From Solibacillus sp. R5-41 (GTDB lineage Bacteria; Bacillota; Bacilli; Bacillales_A; Planococcaceae): a stretch of DNA of 64,000 nt. The translations under genes were made by a program, and so were the position numbers. Every line of letters begins with the position of its first letter. Position 1 is the stretch's first letter. Below, in pieces: positions 8,271 through 17,158 of the stretch. The stretch covers positions 1,170,001 to 1,234,000 of the forward strand of contig NZ_CP024123.1 in the NCBI RefSeq assembly GCF_002736105.1, given 5' to 3'. The notes beneath the pieces are model-generated. The model made no database searches, was not told the DNA's origin, and was given only the letters and a program-made list of their open reading frames with translations.

Positions 8271-9308
8271 ATGCAATTAGAAAAACGCAAAATTATGGAA
8301 AAGACTGCTCCGAACCGTTCAACGGGCATTGTGAATGGACAGTCCTCAAATATTTTAAACTGGGATGATGTTCGTTATAGTTGGGCATACCCAAAATACA
8401 AAAAAATGCTAGCTAATTTTTGGACGCCTTTCGAAATTAATATGAGTACAGATGTGAAGCAATTTCCTACATTAACCGAGGATGAGCAAGCGTCATTTTT
8501 GAAAATTATTGGGCTGTTAGCATTATTAGATAGTATTCAAACAGATTTTGCGGGTAAGGTAGCGGATTATTTAACGGATTCAAGCTTGAGTGCACTTATG
8601 ATTATTTTAGCGCAGCAAGAGGTCGTTCATAATCATTCGTATTCGTACATATTGTCGAGTCTTGTTACGAAAGATGTGCAGGATCAAACGTTCGATTTTT
8701 GGCGTACTGAGCCGGTGTTGCAAAAACGCAATGATTTCGTTGTGAAAGGTTATATTGAATTTGCTGAAAATCCGACTGTTGAAAATATGCTACGCGCCAT
8801 CGTTTATGATGTCATTTTAGAAGGATTATTTTTCTATTCGGGCTTTGCTTTCTTCTACCATTTAGCACGCAAGCAAAAAATGGTCGCAACGAGTACGATG
8901 ATAAATTATATTAACCGTGATGAACAGCTACATGTTGATTTATTTATTAAAATTTACAAGGAACTGCTTGAGGAATATCCACAATATCAAACACAAGAGT
9001 GGGAGCAAGAAGTACAAGCGATTTTCAAAGAAGCGGCGGAGCTTGAAGTCAACTGGGCAAGAGAAATAATTGGGGATAAAATTGATGGGCTAGATGTAGA
9101 GGATGTAGAAGCGTATATTTACTTTTATGCAAATGTAAGATGCAATCAACTTGGTCATGATCGGCCTTTTGAAGGCTATCGTAAAAACCCATTAAAATGG
9201 ATTAAAGCATATGAAGAAGTCGATTTAGGAAAAACGGATTTCTTTGAACAACGTTCACGACAATATACGAAAATTAACGTAGAAGATAATGGATTTGATG
9301 ATTTGTAA
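8271..9308 (+). CDS. nrdB: Class I ribonucleotide reductase, small (beta) subunit
   Basis: 345-residue di-metal radical subunit. Ligands are readable: the Asp in LLDSIQTDF, Glu and His in QQEVVHNHSY, with the Tyr four residues after that His in the position of the radical tyrosine, Glu in VILEGLFF, and Glu/His in NRDEQLHVDL. So this is a tyrosyl-radical class Ia/Ib-type protein, not a radical-free variant. The ATG at 8271 has AAGGAG nine bases upstream; an earlier in-frame start would lie inside the alpha-subunit gene. Co-transcribed with nrdA under the B12 riboswitch. B12 control of a B12-independent reductase implies that a B12-dependent class II enzyme is encoded elsewhere. Confidence 0.93.
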   Translation: MQLEKRKIMEKTAPNRSTGIVNGQSSNILNWDDVRYSWAYPKYKKMLANFWTPFEINMSTDVKQFPTLTEDEQASFLKIIGLLALLDSIQTDFAGKVADYLTDSSLSALMIILAQQEVVHNHSYSYILSSLVTKDVQDQTFDFWRTEPVLQKRNDFVVKGYIEFAENPTVENMLRAIVYDVILEGLFFYSGFAFFYHLARKQKMVATSTMINYINRDEQLHVDLFIKIYKELLEEYPQYQTQEWEQEVQAIFKEAAELEVNWAREIIGDKIDGLDVEDVEAYIYFYANVRCNQLGHDRPFEGYRKNPLKWIKAYEEVDLGKTDFFEQRSRQYTKINVEDNGFDDL

Positions 9309-9506
9309 AGGGAAATGGTAGCTCGCGTAAATTTAACTGTCGTTACTAATCATCGCTTTAGGAATATAGTAGAAACCTTAGTAAAAGGGCTGTTGTGCTA
9401 AGTTAATAAAAAAAATGAATAAATAATAAATAATTATAAATTTTCTAAAAATAAAGTGGTATGATAGAGTGTATCAATTTTATTATTTAGTTAAGGAGTA
9501 ATGAAC

Positions 9507-10577
9507 ATGACGACATATCAAATTACAAAAGAGCTAACAACCAATAAAAAGGACAAAATTGAAGACGATCAGCTTGGCTTCGGTAAAGTATTTACAGACC
9601 ATATGTTTGTAATGGATTATGAAGAAGGCAAGGGCTGGCATAATGCGAAAATTACAGCATATCAGCCATTGGAGCTAAGTCCAGCTTCTATGGTATTTCA
9701 TTATGGACAAGCTGTATTTGAAGGATTGAAAGCATATGCAACAGCTTCAGGTGAGGTTCATTTATTCCGCCCAGATCGCAATTTCAAACGTTTAAATGCT
9801 TCCAATGAAAGACTTTGTATTCCTAAAATTGACGAGGAATTTGCATTGGAAGCATTAAAGGAACTGATTCGTGTTGAGCGTGATTGGATTCCCACTGCAC
9901 CTGGCACATCTTTATACATTCGTCCATTTATTATTGCGACAGAGCCTTACTTAGGTGTAAATCCATCTAAGCAGTATAAATTTATGATTATTATGTCTCC
10001 AGTAGGGTCCTATTATAAAGAAGGCATTAACCCTGTGAAAATTTTAGTGGAGCAACAGTATGTACGTGCGGTTGTGGGCGGTACAGGTGAGGCAAAAACT
10101 GCTGGTAACTATGCAAGTAGCTTAAAAGGCTCAGAACTTGCGAGTCAACAGGGTTACGCTCAAACGCTATGGTTAGACGGGAAAGAGAATAAGTATGTTG
10201 AAGAAGTTGGTAGTATGAATATTTTCTTTAAAATTGCAGGGAAGGTTGTTACACCTGCACTAAATGGTAGTATTTTATCGGGGATTACGCGTGATTCGAT
10301 GATAAATGTATTAAAATCAAAAAATATTCCAATCGAAGAACGCGCAATTGCGTTTGCTGAAATTGTAGAAGCTGCGAGAAATGGGACGTTAGAAGAAGCA
10401 TTCGGAACAGGTACGGCAGCAGTTATCTCGCCAGTAGGGGAATTGAAATGGCTTGATGAAATTCTAACAATTAATAACGGACAAATCGGTGAAATTACGC
10501 AAATGCTTTATGATACATTAACGAGCATCCAATATGGCACAATGGAAGATCCATTTGGTTGGACGATTAAACTATAA
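9507..10577 (+). CDS. ilvE: Branched-chain amino acid aminotransferase
   Basis: PLP fold type IV transaminase that interconverts Leu/Ile/Val and their 2-oxo acids. Seen: FHYGQAVFEGLKAY, LYIRPF, the PLP-lysine region GEAKTAGNYASSLK, LWLDG...YVEEVGSMNIFF and GTGTAAVISP, all in family order; 356 residues is the usual length. Two ATGs are possible; I prefer 9507 because AAGGAG (9493-9498) is 8 bases upstream, whereas the ATG at 9501 would be only 2 bases away. It is a single-gene unit ending in a strong terminator shared with the convergent pentapeptide gene. No T-box or other leader is visible upstream. Confidence 0.93.
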   Translation: MTTYQITKELTTNKKDKIEDDQLGFGKVFTDHMFVMDYEEGKGWHNAKITAYQPLELSPASMVFHYGQAVFEGLKAYATASGEVHLFRPDRNFKRLNASNERLCIPKIDEEFALEALKELIRVERDWIPTAPGTSLYIRPFIIATEPYLGVNPSKQYKFMIIMSPVGSYYKEGINPVKILVEQQYVRAVVGGTGEAKTAGNYASSLKGSELASQQGYAQTLWLDGKENKYVEEVGSMNIFFKIAGKVVTPALNGSILSGITRDSMINVLKSKNIPIEERAIAFAEIVEAARNGTLEEAFGTGTAAVISPVGELKWLDEILTINNGQIGEITQMLYDTLTSIQYGTMEDPFGWTIKL

Positions 10578-10590
10578 TTGTAAAAATAAG

Positions 10591-10629
10591 AAGCAAGCAG
10601 GTAGTGAAAAACTACCTGCTTGCTTTGTT
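10591..10629. terminator. Bidirectional terminator between ilvE and the pentapeptide gene
   Basis: A perfect 15-bp stem (AAGCAAGCAGGTAGT, 10591-10605, with its complement at 10611-10625) closes a GAAAA loop. It serves ilvE on the plus strand and overlaps the last codons of the convergent minus-strand gene. Confidence 0.75.
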
Positions 10630-11452
10630 ATACGAGCCAATGTTTGGGTATGCTAAAGTTTGGTGGTAATACGGTATTTCGGTCGCCGTTTGCAGCATTT
10701 ATTTGAGCTTGTGTAAGAAAAATACTGCCTAGAAGATTTGCACCACTTAAATTCGCGTCCCGCATATCCGCACCGATAAAATCTGTGACTCTCATATCAC
10801 AATCCCGTAAGTCAGCTGCTATAAGCAAAGCACCTCTTAAATTCATTCCTCTAAGGTCAGTACCTCTTAATTTAGCACCAATAAAGTCCGTTCTTTTCAT
10901 TTGTTTAGCAGGATTTTTATTGTTTTTTATAGTTGCACGAACACGTTCACTTGTTTGGAGAAGCAATTTATTAATACTTTCTCTATAAGTCGGAATATTA
11001 AGCTGTAAGAGCAACTGTGGACTTAAATTAGTGAGCTGAGCTGTTTCCTCCACAGCATTTTGCAAATCTTTATACAACGGCAGCGCTTCTTTCAAGTTAA
11101 GAGCTTCATATAAATAGTAAAGCATTTCATGTAGCTGTTGCATAATGGGAAATACATTAAACATTTCGCTTGCGGTGGATGGGTTATTTATCCAGCTGTT
11201 TTGCTTGTACGTTCGTTGTGAAACCTTTTGACCAGCACCGAAGCATTCATATACTGTGCAGCCACGGAAGCCTTTATTTCTTAAATTTTGATGAATACTA
11301 CAACGGTAATCGGTGTTTAAATTTTTACAAGGTGTCCCGCTGTCCTTATTAAATGCAAAATCAGCAGACTTAGCATAAGGTAGGGCGACACAGCATAAAC
11401 CGAAACAATTGCCACAGTCAGCACGTAAGTTTTTCATTTCTTGAATAGACAT
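10628..11452 (-). CDS. Pentapeptide-repeat protein with a Cys-rich N-terminal domain
   Basis: 274 residues. The N-terminus carries CGNCFGLCC (residues 14-22), then further Cys at about 42, 50, 65 and 70, like a YkgJ-type Zn/Fe-S cluster-binding domain. A helical middle part follows, and from about residue 185 there are pentapeptide repeats (ADLxx/ANLxx type: TDFIGAKLRGTDLRGMNLRG and so on) giving a right-handed beta-helix. Proteins of this architecture are widespread in Bacillales; no biochemical role is known to me. ATG at 11452. Monocistronic, convergent with ilvE. The composition matches its neighbours. Confidence 0.75.
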   Translation of the reverse strand: MSIQEMKNLRADCGNCFGLCCVALPYAKSADFAFNKDSGTPCKNLNTDYRCSIHQNLRNKGFRGCTVYECFGAGQKVSQRTYKQNSWINNPSTASEMFNVFPIMQQLHEMLYYLYEALNLKEALPLYKDLQNAVEETAQLTNLSPQLLLQLNIPTYRESINKLLLQTSERVRATIKNNKNPAKQMKRTDFIGAKLRGTDLRGMNLRGALLIAADLRDCDMRVTDFIGADMRDANLSGANLLGSIFLTQAQINAANGDRNTVLPPNFSIPKHWLV

Positions 11453-11634
11453 TAATTACACATCCCTAATGAACGCCTAGTGAAAGAGCTTGTTAAGATC
11501 GCTAAATAAGCACTAGTCGTAAAAATTAAGAGTAATCAGTTAGTGGAAATAACTACCTGATTATTTTATTATAAGCATATTTCAATTAGGGAACTAGAAA
11601 CAAATTGGATTTTTCTGAAATTTCATTTTGACGA

Positions 11635-11780
11635 CGTTTTTCCTACGTACGATTCATTTAGTTCTTTTACGTCAATGCCTGAAGATTCCTTGAGTTTTTT
11701 TTGTAAACTGGACATTAGATTCTTAGCATGGCAGTCACTTTTTCAACGCCACCATTTGCAACATTACCAGTATTGGTGTT
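11635..11780 (-). pseudogene. Decayed duplicate of the flotillin 3' end
   Basis: Read on the minus strand, this stretch gives NTGNVANGGVEKVTA, then after a frameshift NLMSSLQKKLKESSGIDVK and ELNESYVGK. The intact FloT just upstream has DTGSGVGGGAGKVTGYATD, LMAGLQETLKASSGIDMK and DLIETYVGK in the same order. The match is clear over some 45 residues, with a frameshift, so this is a remnant of a second flotillin copy (tandem duplication or a lost paralogue). Confidence 0.7.
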
Positions 11781-11875
11781 TTTTGTTTTGCACATTTTAG
11801 GCTCAATTTCTCCTTATAGGGCAGGGCAGCTCCTATGTTTTCGGTGAATGGAATAATCTATTCTGGTAAAACGAA

Positions 11876-11911
11876 AAAACAGGTTAAGAATAATTATTCT
11901 TAACCTGTTTT
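11876..11911. terminator. Terminator palindrome downstream of floT
   Basis: AAAACAGGTTAAGAATAA at 11876-11893 is followed directly by its exact reverse complement up to 11911. Its 5' A-run gives a T-run on the minus strand, as needed for floT. Confidence 0.7.
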
Positions 11912-11956
11912 GGCTGTTTCAGCACTTGAGCTATATCCAAATGAAATAACTTCGGT

Positions 11957-13480
11957 TTATTTTTTTACTAATTCCTCAACTTGTGAAAAAACTTCACGTT
12001 GTGGAATTGACAGAGCTTTTCCTAATGAATCCTTTCCTACATACGTTTCGATTAGATCCTTCATATCAATGCCTGATGATGCTTTTAACGTTTCTTGCAA
12101 ACCAGCCATTAAATCTGTTGCATAGCCTGTTACTTTACCAGCGCCACCGCCAACACCGCTGCCAGTATCAACGACTGTAATTTTATCAATATTTGCTAAT
12201 GGGCTTGCAATTTGTTTTGCGTATTCTGGCATCATTTTTACAACCATATCTAAAATCGCTGCTTGACCATATTGTTCGAAAGCTTCTGCAATTTTTTGTT
12301 TCGCTTCGGCTTCGGCTAAACCGCGCAGACGGATAATTTCCGCAGCTGCTGTACCTCGTGCGCGCTCTGCATCGGCTTTGGCAATACCATCTAATCGAAT
12401 ACGCTCCGCATCTGCTTGGGCTTGTGTTTCAATGCGGTATTTTTCAGCATCTGCTTCTGCAAGTAGCTTCGACTTTTCTGCGATGGCACGTTGCTCTACT
12501 GCATAGCGCTCCGCATCGGCTTTCTTTTTCACTTCTGAGTCATATTGACGTTCACGACGTAAAATCTCTTTTTCCTCTAATTCAATTTGCTTTTGACGTT
12601 CAATAATTTGAACTTGCATTTCTTGCTCGGTTACTTCCTGTTTAGCTCGTGCCGATTCGAGTTCATATGCTTGGTCAGCACGTGCTTTGGCGATATCTTG
12701 CTCGCGTCGGTATTCGGCAACTTTTAATTGGTTATCTTTTTCGGCCTCTGCAATTTCAGTGGCACGGGCTAGTTCTGCTTGTTGAGCCTCTTGAGCCGCT
12801 TGAGCGCGTTTAATACGTGTTTCTTTATCCGCTTCGGCAGTGGCGATATCCGCATCACGCTTTACTTGGGCAATACGCGGCTTTCCGAGTGATTCTAAGT
12901 AGCCATTTTTATCACGGACATCTTTAATTGTAAAGGAAACGATAATTAAGCCCATTTTCGCTAAATCTTGCGATGCGACGCGTTGTACTTCTTGAGAGAA
13001 TTTATCGCGGTTTTTATAAATTTCTTCCACTGTCATCGAACCTAAAATCGAACGCAGATGACCTTCTAGTACTTCGCGTGCTTCACCTTCTCGCTCATGC
13101 TTTTCTTTTCCTAAAAACTGTTCAGCAGCAGTGGCAATTTCAGAGATTGATCCACCGATTTTAATAATGGCTGTTCCATCTGCCATTACGGGTACGCCTT
13201 GTTCTGTATAAACTTCAGGAGTTGTGACATCGAGCTTACTAGATAGTAAACTTAATGGCTGTGCTTGTTGGAACACAGGAAATACGAATGTACCACCACC
13301 GCGAATGATTTTAATTCGGTTACCTGATTCGTCGGAATGTACATTTTTTGACCCTAAATAGCTTCCCGTCACGATTAACGCCTCATCCGGGCTTGCAGTA
13401 CGGTACTTTGATACATAAACAATAACGATCGATAAAATTAAAAAAGCGACAACTCCAATTGCAATCAATGAACCAGTCAA
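11957..13480 (-). CDS. floT: Flotillin-like membrane scaffold protein FloT
   Basis: 507 residues: an N-terminal membrane hairpin (residues 5-24), an SPFH/band-7 domain (about 30-190), then a long Ala/Glu/Arg-rich coiled coil (about 200-390, with EAEKDNQLKVAEYRREQ and many ADAERxR units) and a C-terminal segment with the GVGGGAGKVTG region. This is FloT/YuaG, which forms membrane microdomains and supports secretion and signalling complexes. The upstream partner yuaF ends 24 bases before the ATG, and the pair shares a sigma-W promoter. Length is equal to that of other FloT proteins. Confidence 0.95.
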   Translation of the reverse strand: MTGSLIAIGVVAFLILSIVIVYVSKYRTASPDEALIVTGSYLGSKNVHSDESGNRIKIIRGGGTFVFPVFQQAQPLSLLSSKLDVTTPEVYTEQGVPVMADGTAIIKIGGSISEIATAAEQFLGKEKHEREGEAREVLEGHLRSILGSMTVEEIYKNRDKFSQEVQRVASQDLAKMGLIIVSFTIKDVRDKNGYLESLGKPRIAQVKRDADIATAEADKETRIKRAQAAQEAQQAELARATEIAEAEKDNQLKVAEYRREQDIAKARADQAYELESARAKQEVTEQEMQVQIIERQKQIELEEKEILRRERQYDSEVKKKADAERYAVEQRAIAEKSKLLAEADAEKYRIETQAQADAERIRLDGIAKADAERARGTAAAEIIRLRGLAEAEAKQKIAEAFEQYGQAAILDMVVKMMPEYAKQIASPLANIDKITVVDTGSGVGGGAGKVTGYATDLMAGLQETLKASSGIDMKDLIETYVGKDSLGKALSIPQREVFSQVEELVKK

Positions 13481-13504
13481 AGAAAATCCCCCTTTAGTTT
13501 CATG

Positions 13505-14032
13505 TTAAAATGCTTCTTTTTCATAAATCGCTACAAAAGCCGTGCCATCCTTCATTTCAATAATTAATACTTGCGTGTCATAAGGAATTTCAACTTCATG
13601 ATAGCTAGCAGTACGCTTGGAAATGATGCCATTTACGGTTTCAATAACCATTTCCCCAAAACCGTTTAGTGGAACAGGAACAATTATTTTCCCGACTTGC
13701 CCCTCCAATGACTCATCTGTATAGGCGAGGGAAACTTCCGCAGAGCGTAGTGGAACGAGTAAAAAAAAGTAAATTAGTGCAGTAAAGATACACGCAATGA
13801 TGATTGAAATGATTAGATTCATGACGCTAGAAAATGAGAAATATCGTTCGAATAAATAGCCTGAAGCTGAAGTTAATGTGATAAAGGATAAAATAACAGC
13901 GGGATCCAAAAAGGGCATACCATCCATCGCGACATCCGCTACGTCCGCGAAAAGTAAATAAACAACCGTGAGACAGCCGATACCGATTAAAATCGTCAAA
14001 TAAATTAGCTCTATTGAAAATCCAAACAGCAT
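13505..14032 (-). CDS. yuaF: NfeD-family membrane protein YuaF
   Basis: 175 residues with about four membrane segments (residues 6-28, 40-60, 65-85, 85-95 region) and a C-terminal beta-rich NfeD/OB-type domain (EGQVGKIIVPVPLNGFGE...SYHEVEIPYDTQVLIIEM). It is the usual partner of FloT in Bacillales, thought to help membrane domain organisation. ATG at 14032 with AAGGGGGTG upstream. A perfect sigma-W promoter lies 35-60 bases ahead, so the yuaF-floT operon should respond to cell-envelope stress. Confidence 0.9.
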   Translation of the reverse strand: MLFGFSIELIYLTILIGIGCLTVVYLLFADVADVAMDGMPFLDPAVILSFITLTSASGYLFERYFSFSSVMNLIISIIIACIFTALIYFFLLVPLRSAEVSLAYTDESLEGQVGKIIVPVPLNGFGEMVIETVNGIISKRTASYHEVEIPYDTQVLIIEMKDGTAFVAIYEKEAF

Positions 14033-14066
14033 GTAAACACCCCCTTATTATGTACGTACTAACATT

Positions 14067-14092
14067 TACGGATTGTATTGTAAAAAGTTTCA
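14067..14092 (-). promoter_or_regulatory. Sigma-W promoter of yuaF-floT
   Basis: On the minus strand, TGAAAC (14092-14087) and CGTA (14070-14067) are separated by exactly 16 bases, an exact match to the Bacillus sigma-W consensus. The position, about 35 bases before the yuaF start codon, is right. Confidence 0.85.
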
Positions 14093-14111
14093 AAAAATAT
14101 AAAATTATTGT

Positions 14112-14154
14112 AAGAAAAGAAAAAAGGTGTTGTCCCATCTCGGAACAACGCCTT
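14112..14154 (-). terminator. Terminator of the YunD-type gene
   Basis: Minus strand AAGGCGTTGT pairs with ACAACACCTT (one G-T pair) around an 11-base loop and is followed by TTTTTTC. It ends 9 bases beyond the stop codon. Confidence 0.75.
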
Positions 14155-14162
14155 CATATCCA

Positions 14163-15608
14163 CTATTTTCGAACTTGGAAAGAGCTTGTCAGCGTAATTT
14201 TCAATGGGCTTTGCTCCTGAATATAACGCATCATCAATTTAGGAATAATCGTAGGGACTTCTCGAATCGCCTGTTTTTGCATCATCATAAATTGATGTGA
14301 ACCTGTGGCGCGGTAACTATTGATAGCTACTTCAAACACATCATCTGGCTGAATTTCTCGGCCCTGATAATACAGTTTTGTGACACGTTGACCGACAGCT
14401 TTTGAAATGGTTAATTCATAATCGAGCCCACCCCAGCAATCATATGTGTACGGATGCGGCTTGGGGTAATGAATCATCGAACTAAAATCAATTTCATTTG
14501 CATCATTCAATTCAAACACCGCTGCACATAATTCCAGTGCATCTCGAATTTCTGAACCAGTCAATGCAATAACTTTTAAATAGTTCGTGCGTGGTAAATT
14601 ATGGAGCACATCACCTAAGTAGATACTTTTAAAAAATCCACCAGTGGAATGGTAGGGGAGCTCCGTTACGGAAAGCTGTGCATCGGTAAAATGTAACTGC
14701 ATTTGATGGATGAGCTGTGTATACGGAATGCTTTGGAACCTAGGGGAGAAGAAATCGGAATAGGATAAATCGATTTCGCTGTCACCAATCCAGGTGTTTT
14801 TCCAATGGTTAAATTGTTCAAAAGATTGTTGTTGAATGGAATCATCCACATAAATGAGTTCAGGATTATGCGTTATTTTACCATTCTCAATTGTCACCGT
14901 AATTTGAGCGAAGCAATGGGCATTTGCACCGGGCTGTACTACCGAAACACCATTTACTGTTGTCGCGATTTCTAAATGCTGGTGCCCCGTAATGAAAATA
15001 TCAATTCCTTCTATTTGTTGCAGCATTTCATAGCCTTGATTTTCTCCATCTTCTAAATCAATTCGATGCCCTGTATTTATATCACGCTCAAATCCCCCGT
15101 GGTAACTCAAAATAACGAGTTGTACATTTTCATGTGATCGAACATACTGTACAGTTCTTTTCGCGCTCTCTAATGCAGTTTCGAAAAATAACGAGGCTGT
15201 CAAACCCTTTTCATCCCATTGTGGTACAAATTGTGTCACAACCCCAATAACAGCAATTCGGATGCCATGAACTTCTTTAATGAAATAAGGTTGTGCAAAA
15301 CCTTGTATATTTGCCGCAATCCATGGGAAATGACAAGCTTTTCTCATATTTGCGATCTCTTTCAAAGGATAATTAAATTCATGATTGCCAAAAATTGCGA
15401 CATCATATTGGATTTCATTTGCCAGGGTGATTTGAGGATGTGTTTCTTTTTTGACTTGTTCATAGTAATAGCTTAAGTGACTTCCTTGCAAAAAATCACC
15501 ATTATCAATTAATAATGCAGGTTTTTCCTTTTGAATCATTTTTGCTAGTTGTGAAAAACGTTCTGTATGTCCGTGAATATCACTTGTTGCAATTATTGAA
15601 AACTTCAT
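14163..15608 (-). CDS. yunD: 5'-nucleotidase/metallophosphatase, YunD type
   Basis: 481 residues. All metal-site motifs of the UshA-type fold are visible in the N-terminal domain: SDIHGH, DNGDFLQGS, GNHEFNYP, SYHGGFE and TGHQHLE. The C-terminal 5'-nucleotidase domain follows (GSEIRDALE and the final third). No signal peptide, so it is cytoplasmic, as for B. subtilis YunD. The start at 15608 (MKFSIIATSDIHGH) has AAGGAG 8 bases upstream; an upstream in-frame ATG would add 27 residues without a ribosome site. Single gene with its own terminator. The exact substrate cannot be told from sequence. Confidence 0.85.
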   Translation of the reverse strand: MKFSIIATSDIHGHTERFSQLAKMIQKEKPALLIDNGDFLQGSHLSYYYEQVKKETHPQITLANEIQYDVAIFGNHEFNYPLKEIANMRKACHFPWIAANIQGFAQPYFIKEVHGIRIAVIGVVTQFVPQWDEKGLTASLFFETALESAKRTVQYVRSHENVQLVILSYHGGFERDINTGHRIDLEDGENQGYEMLQQIEGIDIFITGHQHLEIATTVNGVSVVQPGANAHCFAQITVTIENGKITHNPELIYVDDSIQQQSFEQFNHWKNTWIGDSEIDLSYSDFFSPRFQSIPYTQLIHQMQLHFTDAQLSVTELPYHSTGGFFKSIYLGDVLHNLPRTNYLKVIALTGSEIRDALELCAAVFELNDANEIDFSSMIHYPKPHPYTYDCWGGLDYELTISKAVGQRVTKLYYQGREIQPDDVFEVAINSYRATGSHQFMMMQKQAIREVPTIIPKLMMRYIQEQSPLKITLTSSFQVRK

Positions 15609-15850
15609 CTTGAACTCCTTTATACATAGTTTCATATAGTTATTATACCGTGTTCTTATATGAGAGAGATTAATGTAATACAATTGCAAATAGTTATTAA
15701 TTGCATGTGTGCAACGAAAGTGATTAAATAAAAATTGTTTAGTGGATTCGTAGTATAAGCATCATTCGACATCCGCCTAAGAAAGGGCACGATGCTACAT
15801 AAAGTGCTTTTCAAACGAGGTATGAACTTAATTGTGAGGGAGATGGCAAG

Positions 15851-16177
15851 ATGATTACCGTAACAAACCGTATAAAAGTGAAAAAAGGTATGGCAATGAA
15901 AATGGCACCAAACTTTGCAAAACCAGGTCCTTTACAACAATTTGAAGGATTTGAGAAGGTCGAAGTATTAGTTTCTACACAGTTTGAAGAGTATGATGAA
16001 ATGAGTGTTGTCATGTATTGGGCATCAAAAGAAAATTTTGAAGCTTGGCGTGAAAGCGATGCGTTTAAAGAAACACATAAACGACCTGCTGCTAGCACAA
16101 ATGGTGAACAAGCTGAATCTCCAATGCTTGGCTCACAAATCGTGGTTGCTGAAGTAGCTGCATCTGTTTCAAAGTAA
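15851..16177 (+). CDS. Heme-degrading monooxygenase, IsdG/HmoA family
   Basis: 108 residues of ferredoxin-like ABM fold. The catalytic triad of IsdG-type enzymes is readable: Asn6, the Trp in NFEAWRES and the His ten residues later in FKETHK, the same Trp-to-His spacing as in IsdG. Such enzymes open the heme ring to release iron in the cytoplasm. The ATG at 15851 has GTGAGGGAG upstream. Monocistronic, followed by a terminator. No Fur box or heme-transport genes are visible beside it, which would be usual for iron-regulated copies. Confidence 0.85.
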   Translation: MITVTNRIKVKKGMAMKMAPNFAKPGPLQQFEGFEKVEVLVSTQFEEYDEMSVVMYWASKENFEAWRESDAFKETHKRPAASTNGEQAESPMLGSQIVVAEVAASVSK

Positions 16178-16185
16178 AGCTCATA

Positions 16186-16222
16186 AGCCTGTTGTGATAA
16201 AAATGTCACAGCGGGCTTTTTC
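16186..16222 (+). terminator. Terminator of the heme monooxygenase gene
   Basis: AGCCTGTTGTGA (16186-16197) pairs with TCACAGCGGGCT (16206-16217), allowing G-T pairs, followed by five T. Confidence 0.75.
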
Positions 16223-16403
16223 TATCAAATACGCCTCGGCTAACTTTTATCCAGATTCATTTTAAGTATGATCGAAAAGCTCCCTAAAAAATATGCGACA
16301 TCGGCTGAATATAGCAACCACACAATCTATTGAGATGGAAGTTTTCAGCTGAACGAAGATAAATCATGTATAATAATTAACGTAAACGGTAGGGGGAGTC
16401 GAA

Positions 16404-17105
16404 TTGTCAAAAATCGAAAACTTATTTTATAACGGCCAATTTTTAGCTTGCTATGAAGCGGCGAAGCAAAATAAAGATGTACAAGAAGATAAAATTGCAG
16501 AACGATTAATTCAATTATTTGCGCAGTATGAATATGACAAGTTTCCAGTAGTGACAAAAAAGGTGGTACAAAGTGTTGAGCGTAGTAATGAACTCTATGG
16601 AGAATTTGACGAAGTAGAGGAAATTCGTTCAATTAAAGAGGAAGAGCCATTTTCTCTTCGAATAAAGCAGCTTGAAAAGGATGCGACAGAAGCGGAGGAG
16701 GAGCAAAAAGCCCAATCTTTTTTTGTACAAGGGCAGCTATTTTTAATGGCACATCATTATGATGAAAGTGTCCATTGTTTAATTCACGCAGTAAAGCACA
16801 ATCCAAATAAAGCGGTATTTTATGGCATCGCAGGACAAACAATGAACCGATTTAATTGGTCACCATTTGAGGCGATGATTTATATTGAACGAGCGATTGA
16901 GCTTGATCCGGAAAATGCACGTTGGTACTGGAATAAGGCGCTTATATTAACACAGCTATATAAAGATTTACAGCAGGAGCTATTTTTAGAAGGTGCACTC
17001 ATTGCTTTGGAAAGTGCGACAGAATACTGCAGAGAGGATCAAAAATCGTTGAAAAACGGAATTGATACAACTGTTGAAAATATGAAGGAATATTTATTTA
17101 ATTAA
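16404..17105 (+). CDS. TPR-repeat protein
   Basis: 233 residues. The C-terminal half (about 100-200) has tetratricopeptide-like repeats: AQSFFVQGQLFLMAHHYDES, AVKHNPNKAVFYGIAGQT and AIELDPENARWYWNKALI. The N-terminal half is acidic and helical. No signal peptide or membrane segment, so cytoplasmic. TTG start at 16404 with AGGGGGAG six bases upstream. TPR proteins usually scaffold protein complexes; the partner here is unknown. It is followed by a small membrane protein gene in the same direction after 53 bases, possibly one unit. Confidence 0.75.
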   Translation: MSKIENLFYNGQFLACYEAAKQNKDVQEDKIAERLIQLFAQYEYDKFPVVTKKVVQSVERSNELYGEFDEVEEIRSIKEEEPFSLRIKQLEKDATEAEEEQKAQSFFVQGQLFLMAHHYDESVHCLIHAVKHNPNKAVFYGIAGQTMNRFNWSPFEAMIYIERAIELDPENARWYWNKALILTQLYKDLQQELFLEGALIALESATEYCREDQKSLKNGIDTTVENMKEYLFN

Positions 17106-17158
17106 TTATTGTAAAATGACTTGAACTTGCTTATTAATGAAGGGAAAGAGGGAATCAC

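Larger units (their letters stand above)
11453..11956. other. Non-coding stretch containing a flotillin 3'-end remnant
   Basis: About 500 bases between the pentapeptide gene and floT. It contains an imperfect hairpin near 11531-11563 (TAATCAG...CTGATTA), the decayed flotillin-like fragment at 11635-11780 and the floT terminator palindrome at 11876-11911. No intact gene. Confidence 0.6.

Noticed and set aside
9309-9506. T-box leader for ilvE
   Set aside because: No T-box sequence (AATTAGGGTGG-like) or specifier stem was seen in the 200 bases upstream.
11957-13480. Long open frames on the plus strand across floT (for example 11910-12180, 12358-12606, 12973-13164)
   Set aside because: They are antisense shadows of the repetitive Ala/Glu-rich coiled-coil coding sequence and have no ribosome sites or family likeness.
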